Assembly (NCBI GenBank): GCA_046343015.1
Contig: JBKDOL010000076.1
Location: 47,768 to 111,767 of the forward strand
Source of the DNA: BJ22 sp021298375
GTDB taxonomy: Bacteria; Planctomycetota; Planctomycetia; Pirellulales; Pirellulaceae
Reading direction: 5' to 3'
Length of the DNA stretch: 64,000 nt
Position numbers and translations under genes: made by a program. Below are positions 26,198-34,694 of this stretch, one piece after another. How positions within the stretch are numbered: position 1 is the first letter of the stretch; every line of letters begins with the position of its first letter. A model generated the notes under the pieces. It did not search any database, was not told the origin of the DNA, and saw nothing but the letters and a program-made list of their open reading frames with translations.

Positions 26198-29100
26198 ATG
26201 AGCACAGCGAGGCAGCGAGGCACCATCCGCAAGATCCAGCCGGTTCAGACCGCTCCGTTTGACGAGCAGTTCTGGCCCGTGTCGCTGGCTCTCTGTCTGA
26301 CCGCTGCGATTGCGGCCGGTGCCTCCGTCAGCCTGCTGCGAGGTCCGTGGATGTGGGCGGTGCTGGTCAGCTTGCCGGCATTGCTCGTCTCTGCTCTGGT
26401 GGCGCTGCAGCGAGTTCGCCCCGGCCTGCTCAAGCGTTCGCTGCAATTGGCAGTCATTCTCAGCGCGGGCTTGCACCTGCTGTTCCTGATTTTCTGCAGC
26501 TTGACGGACGTTTTCGGAAAACCGGAAGTAGCCCAGCCCGTCGCCGAGAACAAACCAGCCCCGGAGCGGGTCATGCTCGTGACACAACGCGAGTCGAATC
26601 CGATTTGGCGCGAGCTGAACCGCCGCGAGACGCTCGACCCAGTCGTGGAGGTGGAGCGGGAGCCGACGCGGACCGAAACGCAGCCCCCGCAGCCGATGGA
26701 GTTGGCCCAGGCTCGGCCGACGCCCACTCCTGCCTCAAGTCGCCGCGCCGAGGTGTCCCCGGCTCAACCGAAACTCGATCAGAACGTGTCGCAGCTGCGG
26801 CGCAGTGCTGGCGAGGCAGCGCCGACTTCGGCAGCGCCGACTTCGGCAGCGGTAGCCAATACGGCAGCGTCAGCGGCCGAGCCCGCTGCTTCGCCGCGCC
26901 GCGAAACGTCTCAACCGAGCGAGCGCGCTACTTCTGCCCAGCAGCGGCCCAGCGAGTCGACACTTGACGAGGCAGTGGCTGCGGCCCCGGCGGCTGAGGC
27001 CGCCAAGCCGACGGAGGCCCAGGCCGCCAGACGCGCGAACGCTCTTGGCGCGGCCTTGGCCGCAGCACCAGAGCCAGCCGCCTCCGCCCAGTCCAGCACG
27101 GCCCGAACGCGAGATCGCCAAGTGGAGATTCCGCAAACGGCGGCAGCGCGCGGGGAATCGCCCCGGCTCGAACGACCCGCCTCGCGCACCTCAGCCAGCG
27201 AACAATCGACCACCGCCGCGCGAGCCGAGCAAACCGAGACGGTACTCCGGGCGATGGCGGCGGAGCTGCAAGCGTCCAGCGTCCAGGCGGAGGCAGCGGT
27301 TGCCCAGGCGCGGCGGCGCGAGCGGGAGCCGACCCTTCCCTCGATTGCCCAAGAAAATCAACGGGCCGAGTTGCCACGGCGGAGCAATCAGGCAGCCGAA
27401 CAAGTCGCTTCGCTCCGCCCAATTGAGGCTCCCTCTCCCGCGCCTGCTGTGGCAAGCGGCAGCGCAAACGCGCCTCAGGCCTCGAGCACGTCGTTGACCC
27501 GCGCTGATTCAGGAAGCGCTCTGGCTGCCGCCGGAGTCAATCTTCAGGTGAACGACCTGCAAGCCGCTGGTGTCGCGTCAGTCGCTTCTGATTCGCTCGC
27601 CCGACGCCGCGCGGAGAGCACTGCCGAAGCGCCCAAGCTGCTCAACTCCCAACAAGCGGCGAACGAGCGACGGACCGTCGCCGATAGCCCAACGCCCCAA
27701 TCGGCCTGGCAAGTAAACTCGGACGCGCTCGCCTCGCGCAGCGGCGCACAGGCTCCCGCGCCCCGCAGTTCCGAGTCGTCTGCGGCGATCTCCACCAGTG
27801 CCGCAAGCAACGCCGATCGCAGCCGACTCAACGTCGAGTCGGGATCGAGCCAGCTCGACTTGGGACCAACCAAGCTGGTTGCAGATGCGGCGGCTGAGCG
27901 AGCCAGCGGGGGGGGCGGGGCTCCATCGCTCGGCCCGCTGAACCCCGAGCCAAAAACCGCCCAGCGATCAGCGGCGGCGACCGCGGGAACACTGGCAAGC
28001 GAGGTGGTTGGACTGACCCAGGCGCCCCGCTCCGCTCCGCGTGAATCCCGGGCCTCGGGCGAGCCGCAACCGAGCGAGGCGCAAAGCACTGCCAGTCGCG
28101 ACCGCAACGCGAACTCAAGTGCCACCAACGGCAATGAGCTGGCAGAACTGAAAGCAGGGCTCTCCGCTGCGGTTGCCCGCGAGACGCAGAGTTCCGCCAG
28201 CTCGCGGCGCGAGGACGTGAGCGGGATGGGCGGCGCGATTTCGGCCGCAGAGGCGGCCGAACGCCAAACCGGAAATCAGAGGGAAGGAATTTCCCGCGCG
28301 CCACTGGCCCAAGTTGAAGTGCAACTCGGATCGCTCTCAGCCAAATCAGACGCCGCCCCGCCCGCAGCCGGCGAAGCTGCAAGCCCAACCGAATCGAGAA
28401 GGACAGGATCGAGTTCGGCTCTCGCCGCCGAGACACTCGAGCCGGGAACGGAGGGAGATCGGCCGGATGCGGCAACAACTTCGGCGACTCGTCGCGCCGC
28501 AGCGAGCGCTGGCGGGAACGCCGGCTTGGAGGCAGCTGCGGAGGAAACTGCGGGAGCCAGCCCCCGGCGCGGCAGTCAGACCGGGGGGCCAACGGTGGAC
28601 TCACGCGCCCTCGCTGGAACGGGGCCGAGCCGACAAGCGACGGGAAGAGCCGACCAGGCCGAGGCGGAACTGGGTGCTGCCGGACGGCGGAAAGCGTCCG
28701 CAGCCAACTTGGAAGTGGCGGCTGAGATCGGGTCGCCGGGCTTGGGCTTGCGTCCGGATGATGCTCTGGGGAGCCCGCTTCGACCGAGCTCCCGCGACAG
28801 CGAAAGTTTGGCTTTGAGCGTCGAGTCGCGGTTCCATCGCGCAGAATCGGGAGCTCAGCCTGAGGCGGCAACCGATGCAGTCTTGGCAAAGGAAGCCTTT
28901 GAATCCCGTGGAGCACCGCTGGAGGGCAGCGCGCCATCGACCGAGGCCGCGATCGAATTGGGATTGGAGTTTTTAGCGCGGCATCAGCGGGCCGATGGGA
29001 GTTGGTCGCTGGGAGGTTTCGATCTGGGGCATCCGCAGAAGCAGGGGCAATTCAACAGCGACATGGCGGCGACCGGTTTGGCATTGCTCGCCTTTCAGGG

Positions 29101-30010
29101 AGCGGGATACACCCATCGCGAGTTCAAGTACGCCGCCCAGATGCAACGGGCGATGGACTGGATGATCGCCCGGCAAGATGCCGAGGGTGGCCTGTATCTG
29201 GAGGCCGATGCGCGCTCCAACCAGAACTGCCGGATGTACAGTCACGCCATCGCGGCCTTGGCGCTGAATGAAGCCTATGGAATGACCCAGGATTCAGATC
29301 TTCGCGAACCGTGCCGCAAGGCGCTCGCTTACATCGTGAATACCCAGGATGATCGCGGGGGGTGGAGGTATTACGCCGAACCCCAATTGAGACAGACCGA
29401 TACCTCGGTTACCGGCTGGATGCTGATGGCGCTGCAGAGCGGGCGGCTGTCGGGATTGGAAGTGCCTGCCGAGACTTGGAAGCGAATTGACGAGTGGTTG
29501 CAAGTCGCCGGTGATCCACAGCGCGAAGGGCTTTATCGGTACAACCCGTTTGCGGAGGACTCGGGAGGCGTCGATCGTTCGACCGGACGAAAACCGACAG
29601 TCTCAATGACCTCGGTCGGGATGCTGATGCGGTTGTACACGGGCTGGGAACGAACCGACCCGCGAACCTTGGCGGCGGCCGACTACCTGCTCAGCCAGCA
29701 AATGCCCGGCGACCGGACTTCGATCGAGCGGGACACCTACTACTGGTACTACGCCACTCAAGTCCTGCGGCATGTCGGAGGCGAGCGCTGGGAACGCTGG
29801 AACGCCCAGCTGCACCCGCTGCTGATTCGCACCCAGGTGAAGGCTGGCGAGTTGTCCGGAAGCTGGCATCCTTACGAGCCGGTTCCCGATCGCTGGGGGC
29901 CGGCCGCCGGGCGGCTCTACGTGACGACGATGAACCTGTTGTCGCTGGAAGTGAATTATCGGCTGCTGCCCCTCTACGAGCAGTACCGTACCGCCAGTGG
30001 GCCGGATTAA
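26198..30010 (+). CDS. 1270-aa membrane protein with giant disordered linker and squalene-cyclase-like toroid
   Basis: Three membrane helices lie at about 26-47, 50-70 and 80-102. With Arg/Lys-rich loops before the first helix and between the second and third (RVRPGLLKR), the rest of the chain should be periplasmic. Residues about 105-910 are low complexity, dominated by Ala, Ser, Glu, Arg, Gln and Pro, with almost no aromatic residues. Residues about 915-1270 form a prenyltransferase/squalene-oxidase-type alpha/alpha barrel: 'FLARHQRADGSWSLGG', 'AMDWMIARQDAEGGL', 'DDRGGWRYYAEPQ', 'TSVTGWMLMALQSG'. The Asp-x-Asp-Asp acid motif of true squalene-hopene cyclases is absent. The layout mimics TonB/TolA (anchor, linker, terminal domain) next to ExbB/ExbD, but with a toroid end. 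Confidence 0.85.
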   Translation: MSTARQRGTIRKIQPVQTAPFDEQFWPVSLALCLTAAIAAGASVSLLRGPWMWAVLVSLPALLVSALVALQRVRPGLLKRSLQLAVILSAGLHLLFLIFCSLTDVFGKPEVAQPVAENKPAPERVMLVTQRESNPIWRELNRRETLDPVVEVEREPTRTETQPPQPMELAQARPTPTPASSRRAEVSPAQPKLDQNVSQLRRSAGEAAPTSAAPTSAAVANTAASAAEPAASPRRETSQPSERATSAQQRPSESTLDEAVAAAPAAEAAKPTEAQAARRANALGAALAAAPEPAASAQSSTARTRDRQVEIPQTAAARGESPRLERPASRTSASEQSTTAARAEQTETVLRAMAAELQASSVQAEAAVAQARRREREPTLPSIAQENQRAELPRRSNQAAEQVASLRPIEAPSPAPAVASGSANAPQASSTSLTRADSGSALAAAGVNLQVNDLQAAGVASVASDSLARRRAESTAEAPKLLNSQQAANERRTVADSPTPQSAWQVNSDALASRSGAQAPAPRSSESSAAISTSAASNADRSRLNVESGSSQLDLGPTKLVADAAAERASGGGGAPSLGPLNPEPKTAQRSAAATAGTLASEVVGLTQAPRSAPRESRASGEPQPSEAQSTASRDRNANSSATNGNELAELKAGLSAAVARETQSSASSRREDVSGMGGAISAAEAAERQTGNQREGISRAPLAQVEVQLGSLSAKSDAAPPAAGEAASPTESRRTGSSSALAAETLEPGTEGDRPDAATTSATRRAAASAGGNAGLEAAAEETAGASPRRGSQTGGPTVDSRALAGTGPSRQATGRADQAEAELGAAGRRKASAANLEVAAEIGSPGLGLRPDDALGSPLRPSSRDSESLALSVESRFHRAESGAQPEAATDAVLAKEAFESRGAPLEGSAPSTEAAIELGLEFLARHQRADGSWSLGGFDLGHPQKQGQFNSDMAATGLALLAFQGAGYTHREFKYAAQMQRAMDWMIARQDAEGGLYLEADARSNQNCRMYSHAIAALALNEAYGMTQDSDLREPCRKALAYIVNTQDDRGGWRYYAEPQLRQTDTSVTGWMLMALQSGRLSGLEVPAETWKRIDEWLQVAGDPQREGLYRYNPFAEDSGGVDRSTGRKPTVSMTSVGMLMRLYTGWERTDPRTLAAADYLLSQQMPGDRTSIERDTYYWYYATQVLRHVGGERWERWNAQLHPLLIRTQVKAGELSGSWHPYEPVPDRWGPAAGRLYVTTMNLLSLEVNYRLLPLYEQYRTASGPD

Positions 30011-30267
30011 CTTCCGGTGGTCAGCCCGAGGTCAGAGCGGAGGGCCAGCGGCAAATTGGCCAGCGGCAGACCGGGATCCTGGCCGAGAGCCGAGCGAACT
30101 TGCTCCAGCTGCTCGATCGTGTTGAGGGCGAGGTCGACAAACAGATAGCGTTGACCGCCGAATTCGCACCGCCCTCCCCCGCTTCCGCCAAAGTTTTCGT
30201 AGCGGATGCGATAACCCATTTGCTCTGCCAGCGCGAGCAGACGCTCCAATTGTAAAACTGCGCTCAT
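30007..30267 (-). CDS. Small conserved-looking hypothetical protein
   Basis: The 86-residue soluble product reads as helix-strand-strand-helix: 'LERLLALAEQMGYRIRYENFGG', then 'GGRCEFGGQRYLFVDLALN', then 'TIEQLEQVRSALGQ'. The start has one of the best ribosome binding sites in the window (AAGGAGG, 7 bp upstream), which supports it being real. Its last codon overlaps the end of the toroid gene on the other strand by 4 bp. I do not recognise a named family. Confidence 0.7.
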   Translation of the reverse strand: MSAVLQLERLLALAEQMGYRIRYENFGGSGGGRCEFGGQRYLFVDLALNTIEQLEQVRSALGQDPGLPLANLPLALRSDLGLTTGS

Positions 30268-30482
30268 TCCGTAACCTCCTTGTTCTCTTCAACTTGCCCG
30301 TCTTGGGCGGCCCCGATTATAGGCCCGACTGGTTTAGAAACCCAGCCGAATTCGTCGATAGAGATTGAGTAGAGAAATTCGTCTGTTCTGCCAGACGGTT
30401 GCTTGCTGCGCCTGTCGCAGCCCCATACGTGTGTGATTCCCTGTTTATACCACGCCCCGGGCCGCAAGGTTGGCAGGTTCAT
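30264..30482 (-). CDS. Possible 72-residue hypothetical protein
   Basis: An open frame of 72 codons ends in a TGA that overlaps the next gene's ATG (ATGA), the arrangement of coupled genes. The product is neutral to acidic, with 'DEFLYSISIDEFGWVSKPVGPIIG'-like content minus flanks, and has no signal peptide. No ribosome binding site precedes its ATG, and the strong ribosome binding site of the following gene lies inside it. It may be only the leader region of that gene. Confidence 0.25.
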   Translation of the reverse strand: MNLPTLRPGAWYKQGITHVWGCDRRSKQPSGRTDEFLYSISIDEFGWVSKPVGPIIGAAQDGQVEENKEVTE

Positions 30483-30577
30483 CAAGAATTCATCGAGCGG
30501 CTGGGGCCCGCTCAGCTGCTAGCACTTTCGTCAGTAGCTGGCACTGGGGAAGTTGAAAATTCTGTGGAGAAGACTGG

Positions 30578-31408
30578 ATGAGCGGTTTGCGCGAGGAGTT
30601 GGAGCAAGTGCGGCGGGAGAAGGAGCAGCTGGAGAACCAGCTCGCTTGCCTGCAGCGCTCGGCGACCTTGGGCGAGTTGCTCGGGACGACCACGCACGAG
30701 TTCAACAACGTGCTGATGACGATCATGAACTATGCCAAGCTCGGCTTGCGGAACAAGGATGAGGCTTCGCGCGACAAGGCGCTAGGCAAAATCCTGGCTG
30801 CCAGTGAGCGGGCGGCCAAGATTACCCACTCTGTTCTGGGCATGGCACGGAATCGCAAGGATGGTTTTGAGCCAACCCAGTTGGCGGAGCTGTTGCAGGA
30901 GTCGCTGCTCTTGCTGGAGCGGGAGTTGCAGCGGTACCGGGTGCATGTCGAGCTGGAGCTGGAGTCGGTGCCTGACGTGCCGGTCAACGGCAATCAGATT
31001 CAGCAGGTTCTGGTCAATCTGCTGGTCAATGCCCGGCAGGCGATGCCTGACGGTGGACGGCTTGTGATTCGAATCCGTCCGGACCGGGAAGGGAGACACG
31101 TGGAGCTGAGCGTGCGCGACTATGGCGTCGGCATCGCGCAAGACAAGTTGCCGCGGATTTTCGAGCCATACTACTCCACGAAATCCGGACCCGATGCCAC
31201 GGGCAAGGGCGGCACCGGTCTGGGACTCGCCGCTTGTCGCCAGATCATTCAGGCCCATCAGGGCGTGATTCGCGTCGAGAGCGCGGTAGGCAAGGGAACG
31301 TGCTTTACGCTCAGGCTGCCGCTGCAGCGCACGGTTGCTCCAGCGCTGGGAGCTGCGAGCGGATGGGAAGCCGCGGTCCCGGTCCCGGCAGTCGAAGGGC
31401 CGCGGTAA
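30578..31408 (+). CDS. Orphan cytoplasmic sensor histidine kinase
   Basis: The 276-residue product opens with a short coiled coil (4-27) and a phospho-acceptor helix with His40 in 'GTTTHEFNNVLMTIMNY', then a catalytic ATPase domain: N-box 'VLVNLLVNARQAMPDGG', G1 'VRDYGVGIA', F-box 'IFEPYYSTK', G2 'GGTGLGLAACRQII'. No membrane segment or sensor domain is present, so it must sense through a partner. There is no response regulator gene nearby. GGAGAAG lies 8 bp before the ATG. Confidence 0.9.
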   Translation: MSGLREELEQVRREKEQLENQLACLQRSATLGELLGTTTHEFNNVLMTIMNYAKLGLRNKDEASRDKALGKILAASERAAKITHSVLGMARNRKDGFEPTQLAELLQESLLLLERELQRYRVHVELELESVPDVPVNGNQIQQVLVNLLVNARQAMPDGGRLVIRIRPDREGRHVELSVRDYGVGIAQDKLPRIFEPYYSTKSGPDATGKGGTGLGLAACRQIIQAHQGVIRVESAVGKGTCFTLRLPLQRTVAPALGAASGWEAAVPVPAVEGPR

Positions 31409-31431
31409 GCAGTTGGCCGTGTCCAGTCATC

Positions 31432-31512
31432 AGTTATCAGTTGGCCGTTGATAGTTGATCGTCAAAACCGATCTGCCTGACAACTGACAACTAACAACTG
31501 ACAACTAACAAC
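31432..31512. repeat. 14-bp repeats and long inverted repeat between convergent genes
   Basis: ACAACTGACAACTA is repeated 2.4 times at 31480-31512. The left arm AGTTATCAGTTG (31432-31443) is complementary, with one mismatch, to CAACTGACAACT (31481-31492). The transcript could fold into a long hairpin that serves as a bidirectional terminator for the kinase gene and the convergent glycosyltransferase gene. Confidence 0.7.
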
Positions 31513-31516
31513 CAGC

Positions 31517-32923
31517 TCAATACGCGTTCTGTCGCGAGAGCACCACGGCGAAGGTTTTCCAGAGAATCTGCAGGTCGAGCCAGAGAGACCATTCGCGGAT
31601 GTATTTGTGGTCGAAGTGGACCCGGCGTTCCATTTTCTCGAGTTGTTCGGTTTCGCCGCGGCAGCCGTTGACTTGAGCCAGTCCGGTGATGCCCGGTTTG
31701 ACTTTGTGCCGCAGCATGTAGCCGTCGATCTGTTTGCGATAGTACTCGTTGTGAGCCGAGGCGTGGGGGCGTGGGCCGACGAGGGACATCGAGCCACCGA
31801 GGACATTGAACAGTTGCGGCAGTTCATCGAGCGATGTTTTCCGCAGAAAGCCGCCGATCGAGGTCAGTCGCGGGTCGTTCTTCTGGGCTTGAACCACTTG
31901 AGGCCCATTCTCCTGAACCTTCATGCTGCGGAATTTCCAGACCAGAATCTCGCGGCCATCGAGTCCATACCGCCGCTGTTTGAAGAAGACTGGGCCGCGA
32001 CTGGTGAGCTTGATGGCTGCGGCAATGGCCAGCAGCGGCAAAGCAAGCACCAGCAATCCGATCGTCGCGAGTGCCACATCGCAAAGTCGTTTGACCAGCC
32101 CATCCACTCCATACAGCGGATTTTCGTAAATGCTGACGACGGGAATCCCCTGGATATCCGTCCACCGCGAATGCAGCAGCTGGAAAACGAACAGGTCGGG
32201 CACGATGTAAACAGAGGCAGTCGTGTCCGCCAGTCGGGAGACGATGTCCCGAATCCGCTCTTCGGCCCGCATCGGCAAAGTGACAAAGACGACCTGAATC
32301 TGTCCGGAGCGAGCTTGCTCCAGCAGGCTCTGGGAGTCTCCCAGACGCGAGTTCAGTTCTTCCGGGAGTTCAGTGGTTCGCTTGTGCGGCCGGTCGTCGA
32401 AGAAACCGACAAACCGCAGGCCCAGTTCGGGTTGATTGCGAATGTTCCGCGTGAGTTCAATTCCCAGATTATTGATTCCGACGACGGCAAAGCCCCGATT
32501 GAGCGACTTGCTGTTGCTGACCCAGCGGCCGAACATCCGGGCCTGGTTGCGGAGCCCGAGAATGAACAAATAGGTGATCCCCGTCCAGAACGAGATTGCC
32601 CGCAGGGAGAGCTCGGTGCTGTACTCGGTAAATCGCCCCAGGCTGAGCAAGCCAATCACGGCCAACCCCCAAGCGGCGGTTGCGATGAACGCCTCGCGAC
32701 TGAAGGAAATCCCCCGCCAGTCTCGATACAGTCCGGCAATTTCGGCTGCGATCATGAACACACCAATGCTGACCAGTCCGATCACAATGGTCGATTTGCT
32801 GTTCAGGTCCGGGTACCAGGTTACGAGCACCCATAAACCAAGCACGATTGAAACAGCATCGAGCAGTTTGTTGAGCAATCGGGTGGAGGCGGCGAATGGT
32901 TTGATCTGGACATGGTTGGACAT
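31517..32923 (-). CDS. Undecaprenyl-phosphate sugar phosphotransferase (WcaJ-like)
   Basis: The 468-residue protein loads the first sugar phosphate onto undecaprenyl phosphate to start exopolysaccharide synthesis. It has four N-terminal helices, a CoA-binding-like domain ('GFAVVGINNLGIELTRNI...FVGFFDDRP'), a further helix ('VALATIGLLVLALPLLAIAAA'), and the catalytic bacterial sugar transferase domain: 'GPVFFKQRRYGLDGREI', 'VWKFRSM', 'KTSLDELPQLFNVLGGSMSLVGPRP', 'KPGITGLAQVNG'. The length and full domain set match the glucose-type subfamily, though the sugar is not certain. A chain-length protein and a porin of likely envelope function lie at 47-51 kb; no other polysaccharide gene is adjacent. 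Confidence 0.93.
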   Translation of the reverse strand: MSNHVQIKPFAASTRLLNKLLDAVSIVLGLWVLVTWYPDLNSKSTIVIGLVSIGVFMIAAEIAGLYRDWRGISFSREAFIATAAWGLAVIGLLSLGRFTEYSTELSLRAISFWTGITYLFILGLRNQARMFGRWVSNSKSLNRGFAVVGINNLGIELTRNIRNQPELGLRFVGFFDDRPHKRTTELPEELNSRLGDSQSLLEQARSGQIQVVFVTLPMRAEERIRDIVSRLADTTASVYIVPDLFVFQLLHSRWTDIQGIPVVSIYENPLYGVDGLVKRLCDVALATIGLLVLALPLLAIAAAIKLTSRGPVFFKQRRYGLDGREILVWKFRSMKVQENGPQVVQAQKNDPRLTSIGGFLRKTSLDELPQLFNVLGGSMSLVGPRPHASAHNEYYRKQIDGYMLRHKVKPGITGLAQVNGCRGETEQLEKMERRVHFDHKYIREWSLWLDLQILWKTFAVVLSRQNAY

Positions 32924-32934
32924 GATGAGGACGC

Positions 32935-33004
32935 TGCGGAATGCGGAGTGCGGAGTGCGGAATGCGGAGTGCGGAATGCGGAATGCAGAGCGCGGAATGC
33001 GGAA
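32935..33004. repeat. 7-bp tandem repeat, 10 copies
   Basis: Ten consecutive units of TGCGGAA/TGCGGAG (two units carry one change: TGCAGAG and CGCGGAA) start 11 bp upstream of the WcaJ-like gene's ATG (minus strand). They would lie in its leader or promoter. The remaining 33005-33220 gap holds no gene. Confidence 0.95.
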
Positions 33005-33220
33005 CCGAGACCGAGCGGTTCGCTTGAAAGATAGGTTGCGCGGAGCGCGAACGGACCTGCCGCGGGGGAGAATTGCCGGAGCACGAAGAACCGGTTGTAC
33101 CGGTTAGGTCGGCTGGTGCAGATAAAACCGGGAAGTCGCGGAAAACCTGGAGTCTCGTCCAGCCTGAACCGTACGCGCCGCGCCCCTGCAAGGTGCTGGA
33201 GCGGCGAACGCCCGTCAGCC

Positions 33221-33292
33221 AGTGTTCTCCAGCTGGCCTTGGTGCTCCAACTGGTCTTGGTGCTCTAGCTAGCCTTGATGCTCTAGCTAGCC
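33221..33292. repeat. 18-bp tandem repeat, 4 copies, covering the ketosynthase stop codon
   Basis: Four 18-bp units (for example TTGGTGCTCTAGCTAGCC) run from intergenic DNA into the 3' end of the ketosynthase-like gene. The last unit (33275-33292) contains the stop codon (33283-33285) and the last three sense codons. Each of the last two units holds CTAGCTAG. Confidence 0.9.
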
Positions 33293-34578
33293 TTGCGGAT
33301 GATGACCGCGCTGGCTTGGCCTTGCGGTGAGCAGTTGAGGTTCAGGAAAGAATTGCCTGCGGCCACCCCAAATTGGGTGACGGCATTGATTGGGCAGGCG
33401 GGGTCGGGGGTCTCGTAGTTGGCGATCGGAAACAGCTGGTTGTGCTCCAGCGCCATCAGGCTGGCGATCATCTCAACCATCCCGCTGCCGGCGCCGAGGT
33501 TACCCATTTGACTCTTGGCTGCGACAACGGGCACGTCCCCCAAACGGTCGCGAATCGCTTGGGCTTCCTCGCTGTCGCAGTGGGTCGTTGAGAGCCCGTG
33601 TGCGTGAACGTGGCCGAGTTCGGCGGCCGTCATTCCGGCCGATTGAAGGGCCAGGTCGATCACGTTGGCGAAGGCTTGGCGATAATTGGCGACGCCATTC
33701 CGGTTGGCGACGGTCGACGACGCGTAGCCGACGACTTCGCCCCAGATTTTGGCTCCGCGTTTGGCGGCCACATCGGCGTCTTCCAGGACGAGCACCCCCG
33801 CGCCTTCGCCGACGACCATTCCTTTGCGGTGGGCGTCAAACGGTCTCGAAGCCTGTTCGGGAGCAAGGCCTCGCGGCGCGCACTGCTCCTGCAGGACAAC
33901 GTGAATGGTGCGCAAGGTCTGGATTCTCGAACCGGTTGAGCCCACGACGATCGCGTCGGCGGCATGTCGGCGCATCGTCGTCACCGACTCGGCCACGGAG
34001 AGGTTAGAGCTCGCTTCGCGCAGAGTGACCGAGTTGCTCGGGCCCCGAAAGTCGTTGAAGATTGCCACATGGCTGGCTGGCATGTTAGGCAGGTACTTCA
34101 GCAGCCACAGCGGTTCGACTTGCGGCGTGCCCTGCTCACCCCAGAGGCTGAATTGGAATTTTCCGCCCGGGGAGCATTTGGCGATCCCGGCTGCGAACTC
34201 GCCTGGTTCAGAGATGATGTAGTCGGATCCAAACATCGTCCCGACGCGGGCGCCGTCGTAGCCGGCCGCTGTCAGACCGGACTGGTGAATCGCAGTTTGC
34301 GCGGCGGCGACCCCCATCTGGATCTCGCGGCACATCAGCTTGAGCCCCTTCTTGATGCTTCGCTGAAGTTGCTTGTCGAGTGGTCCGAAGCTTTCGATTT
34401 CGCCGTCGAAGCCGGCCGCTTCACCACCGACATCGATCGGCAGGGCCTCGGCCGCAACTCGCTCCAGCGGCTTGATTCCACTCTTACCCGACGAGAGAGC
34501 CGACCAGAGTTCAGTAGGATTGTTGCCCAGCGGGCTGATCAGTCCCATGCCAGTGACAACGATACGGCGAGTGGTCAT
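33283..34578 (-). CDS. Beta-ketoacyl-ACP synthase homologue with altered catalytic residues
   Basis: The 431-residue thiolase-fold protein aligns with FabF along its whole length: N-terminal 'RRIVVTGMGLISPLGNN', 'SRPFDAHRKGMVVGEGAGVLVLED', 'HVHAHGLSTTHCDSEEAQAI' and C-terminal 'NSFLNLNCSPQGQASAVII'. The nucleophile block, FabF 'GPSISIATACTSG', reads 'GPSNSVTLREASS', putting Glu188 (Ala189 if shifted by one) where the Cys should be. The first His is kept (His327), but the second, FabF 'KSMTGH', reads 'KSQMGN' (Asn360). It should not condense acyl chains by the usual route and could be a chain-length-factor-like partner or a decarboxylase. GAGGAT lies 8 bp before the ATG at 34578. No acyl carrier protein or second ketosynthase is adjacent. 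Confidence 0.88.
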   Translation of the reverse strand: MTTRRIVVTGMGLISPLGNNPTELWSALSSGKSGIKPLERVAAEALPIDVGGEAAGFDGEIESFGPLDKQLQRSIKKGLKLMCREIQMGVAAAQTAIHQSGLTAAGYDGARVGTMFGSDYIISEPGEFAAGIAKCSPGGKFQFSLWGEQGTPQVEPLWLLKYLPNMPASHVAIFNDFRGPSNSVTLREASSNLSVAESVTTMRRHAADAIVVGSTGSRIQTLRTIHVVLQEQCAPRGLAPEQASRPFDAHRKGMVVGEGAGVLVLEDADVAAKRGAKIWGEVVGYASSTVANRNGVANYRQAFANVIDLALQSAGMTAAELGHVHAHGLSTTHCDSEEAQAIRDRLGDVPVVAAKSQMGNLGAGSGMVEMIASLMALEHNQLFPIANYETPDPACPINAVTQFGVAAGNSFLNLNCSPQGQASAVIIRKAS

Positions 34579-34694
34579 CCAGAAATCCTCTAGCAGAGTC
34601 AAGCATCAGGTGATTGGGTCGCAATCGATTTTAAAGCTTCATTCGATCCCGTCGAGAGTAGCCCCGCCGGTCGGCATCGGGCGGCGATCTGCCG

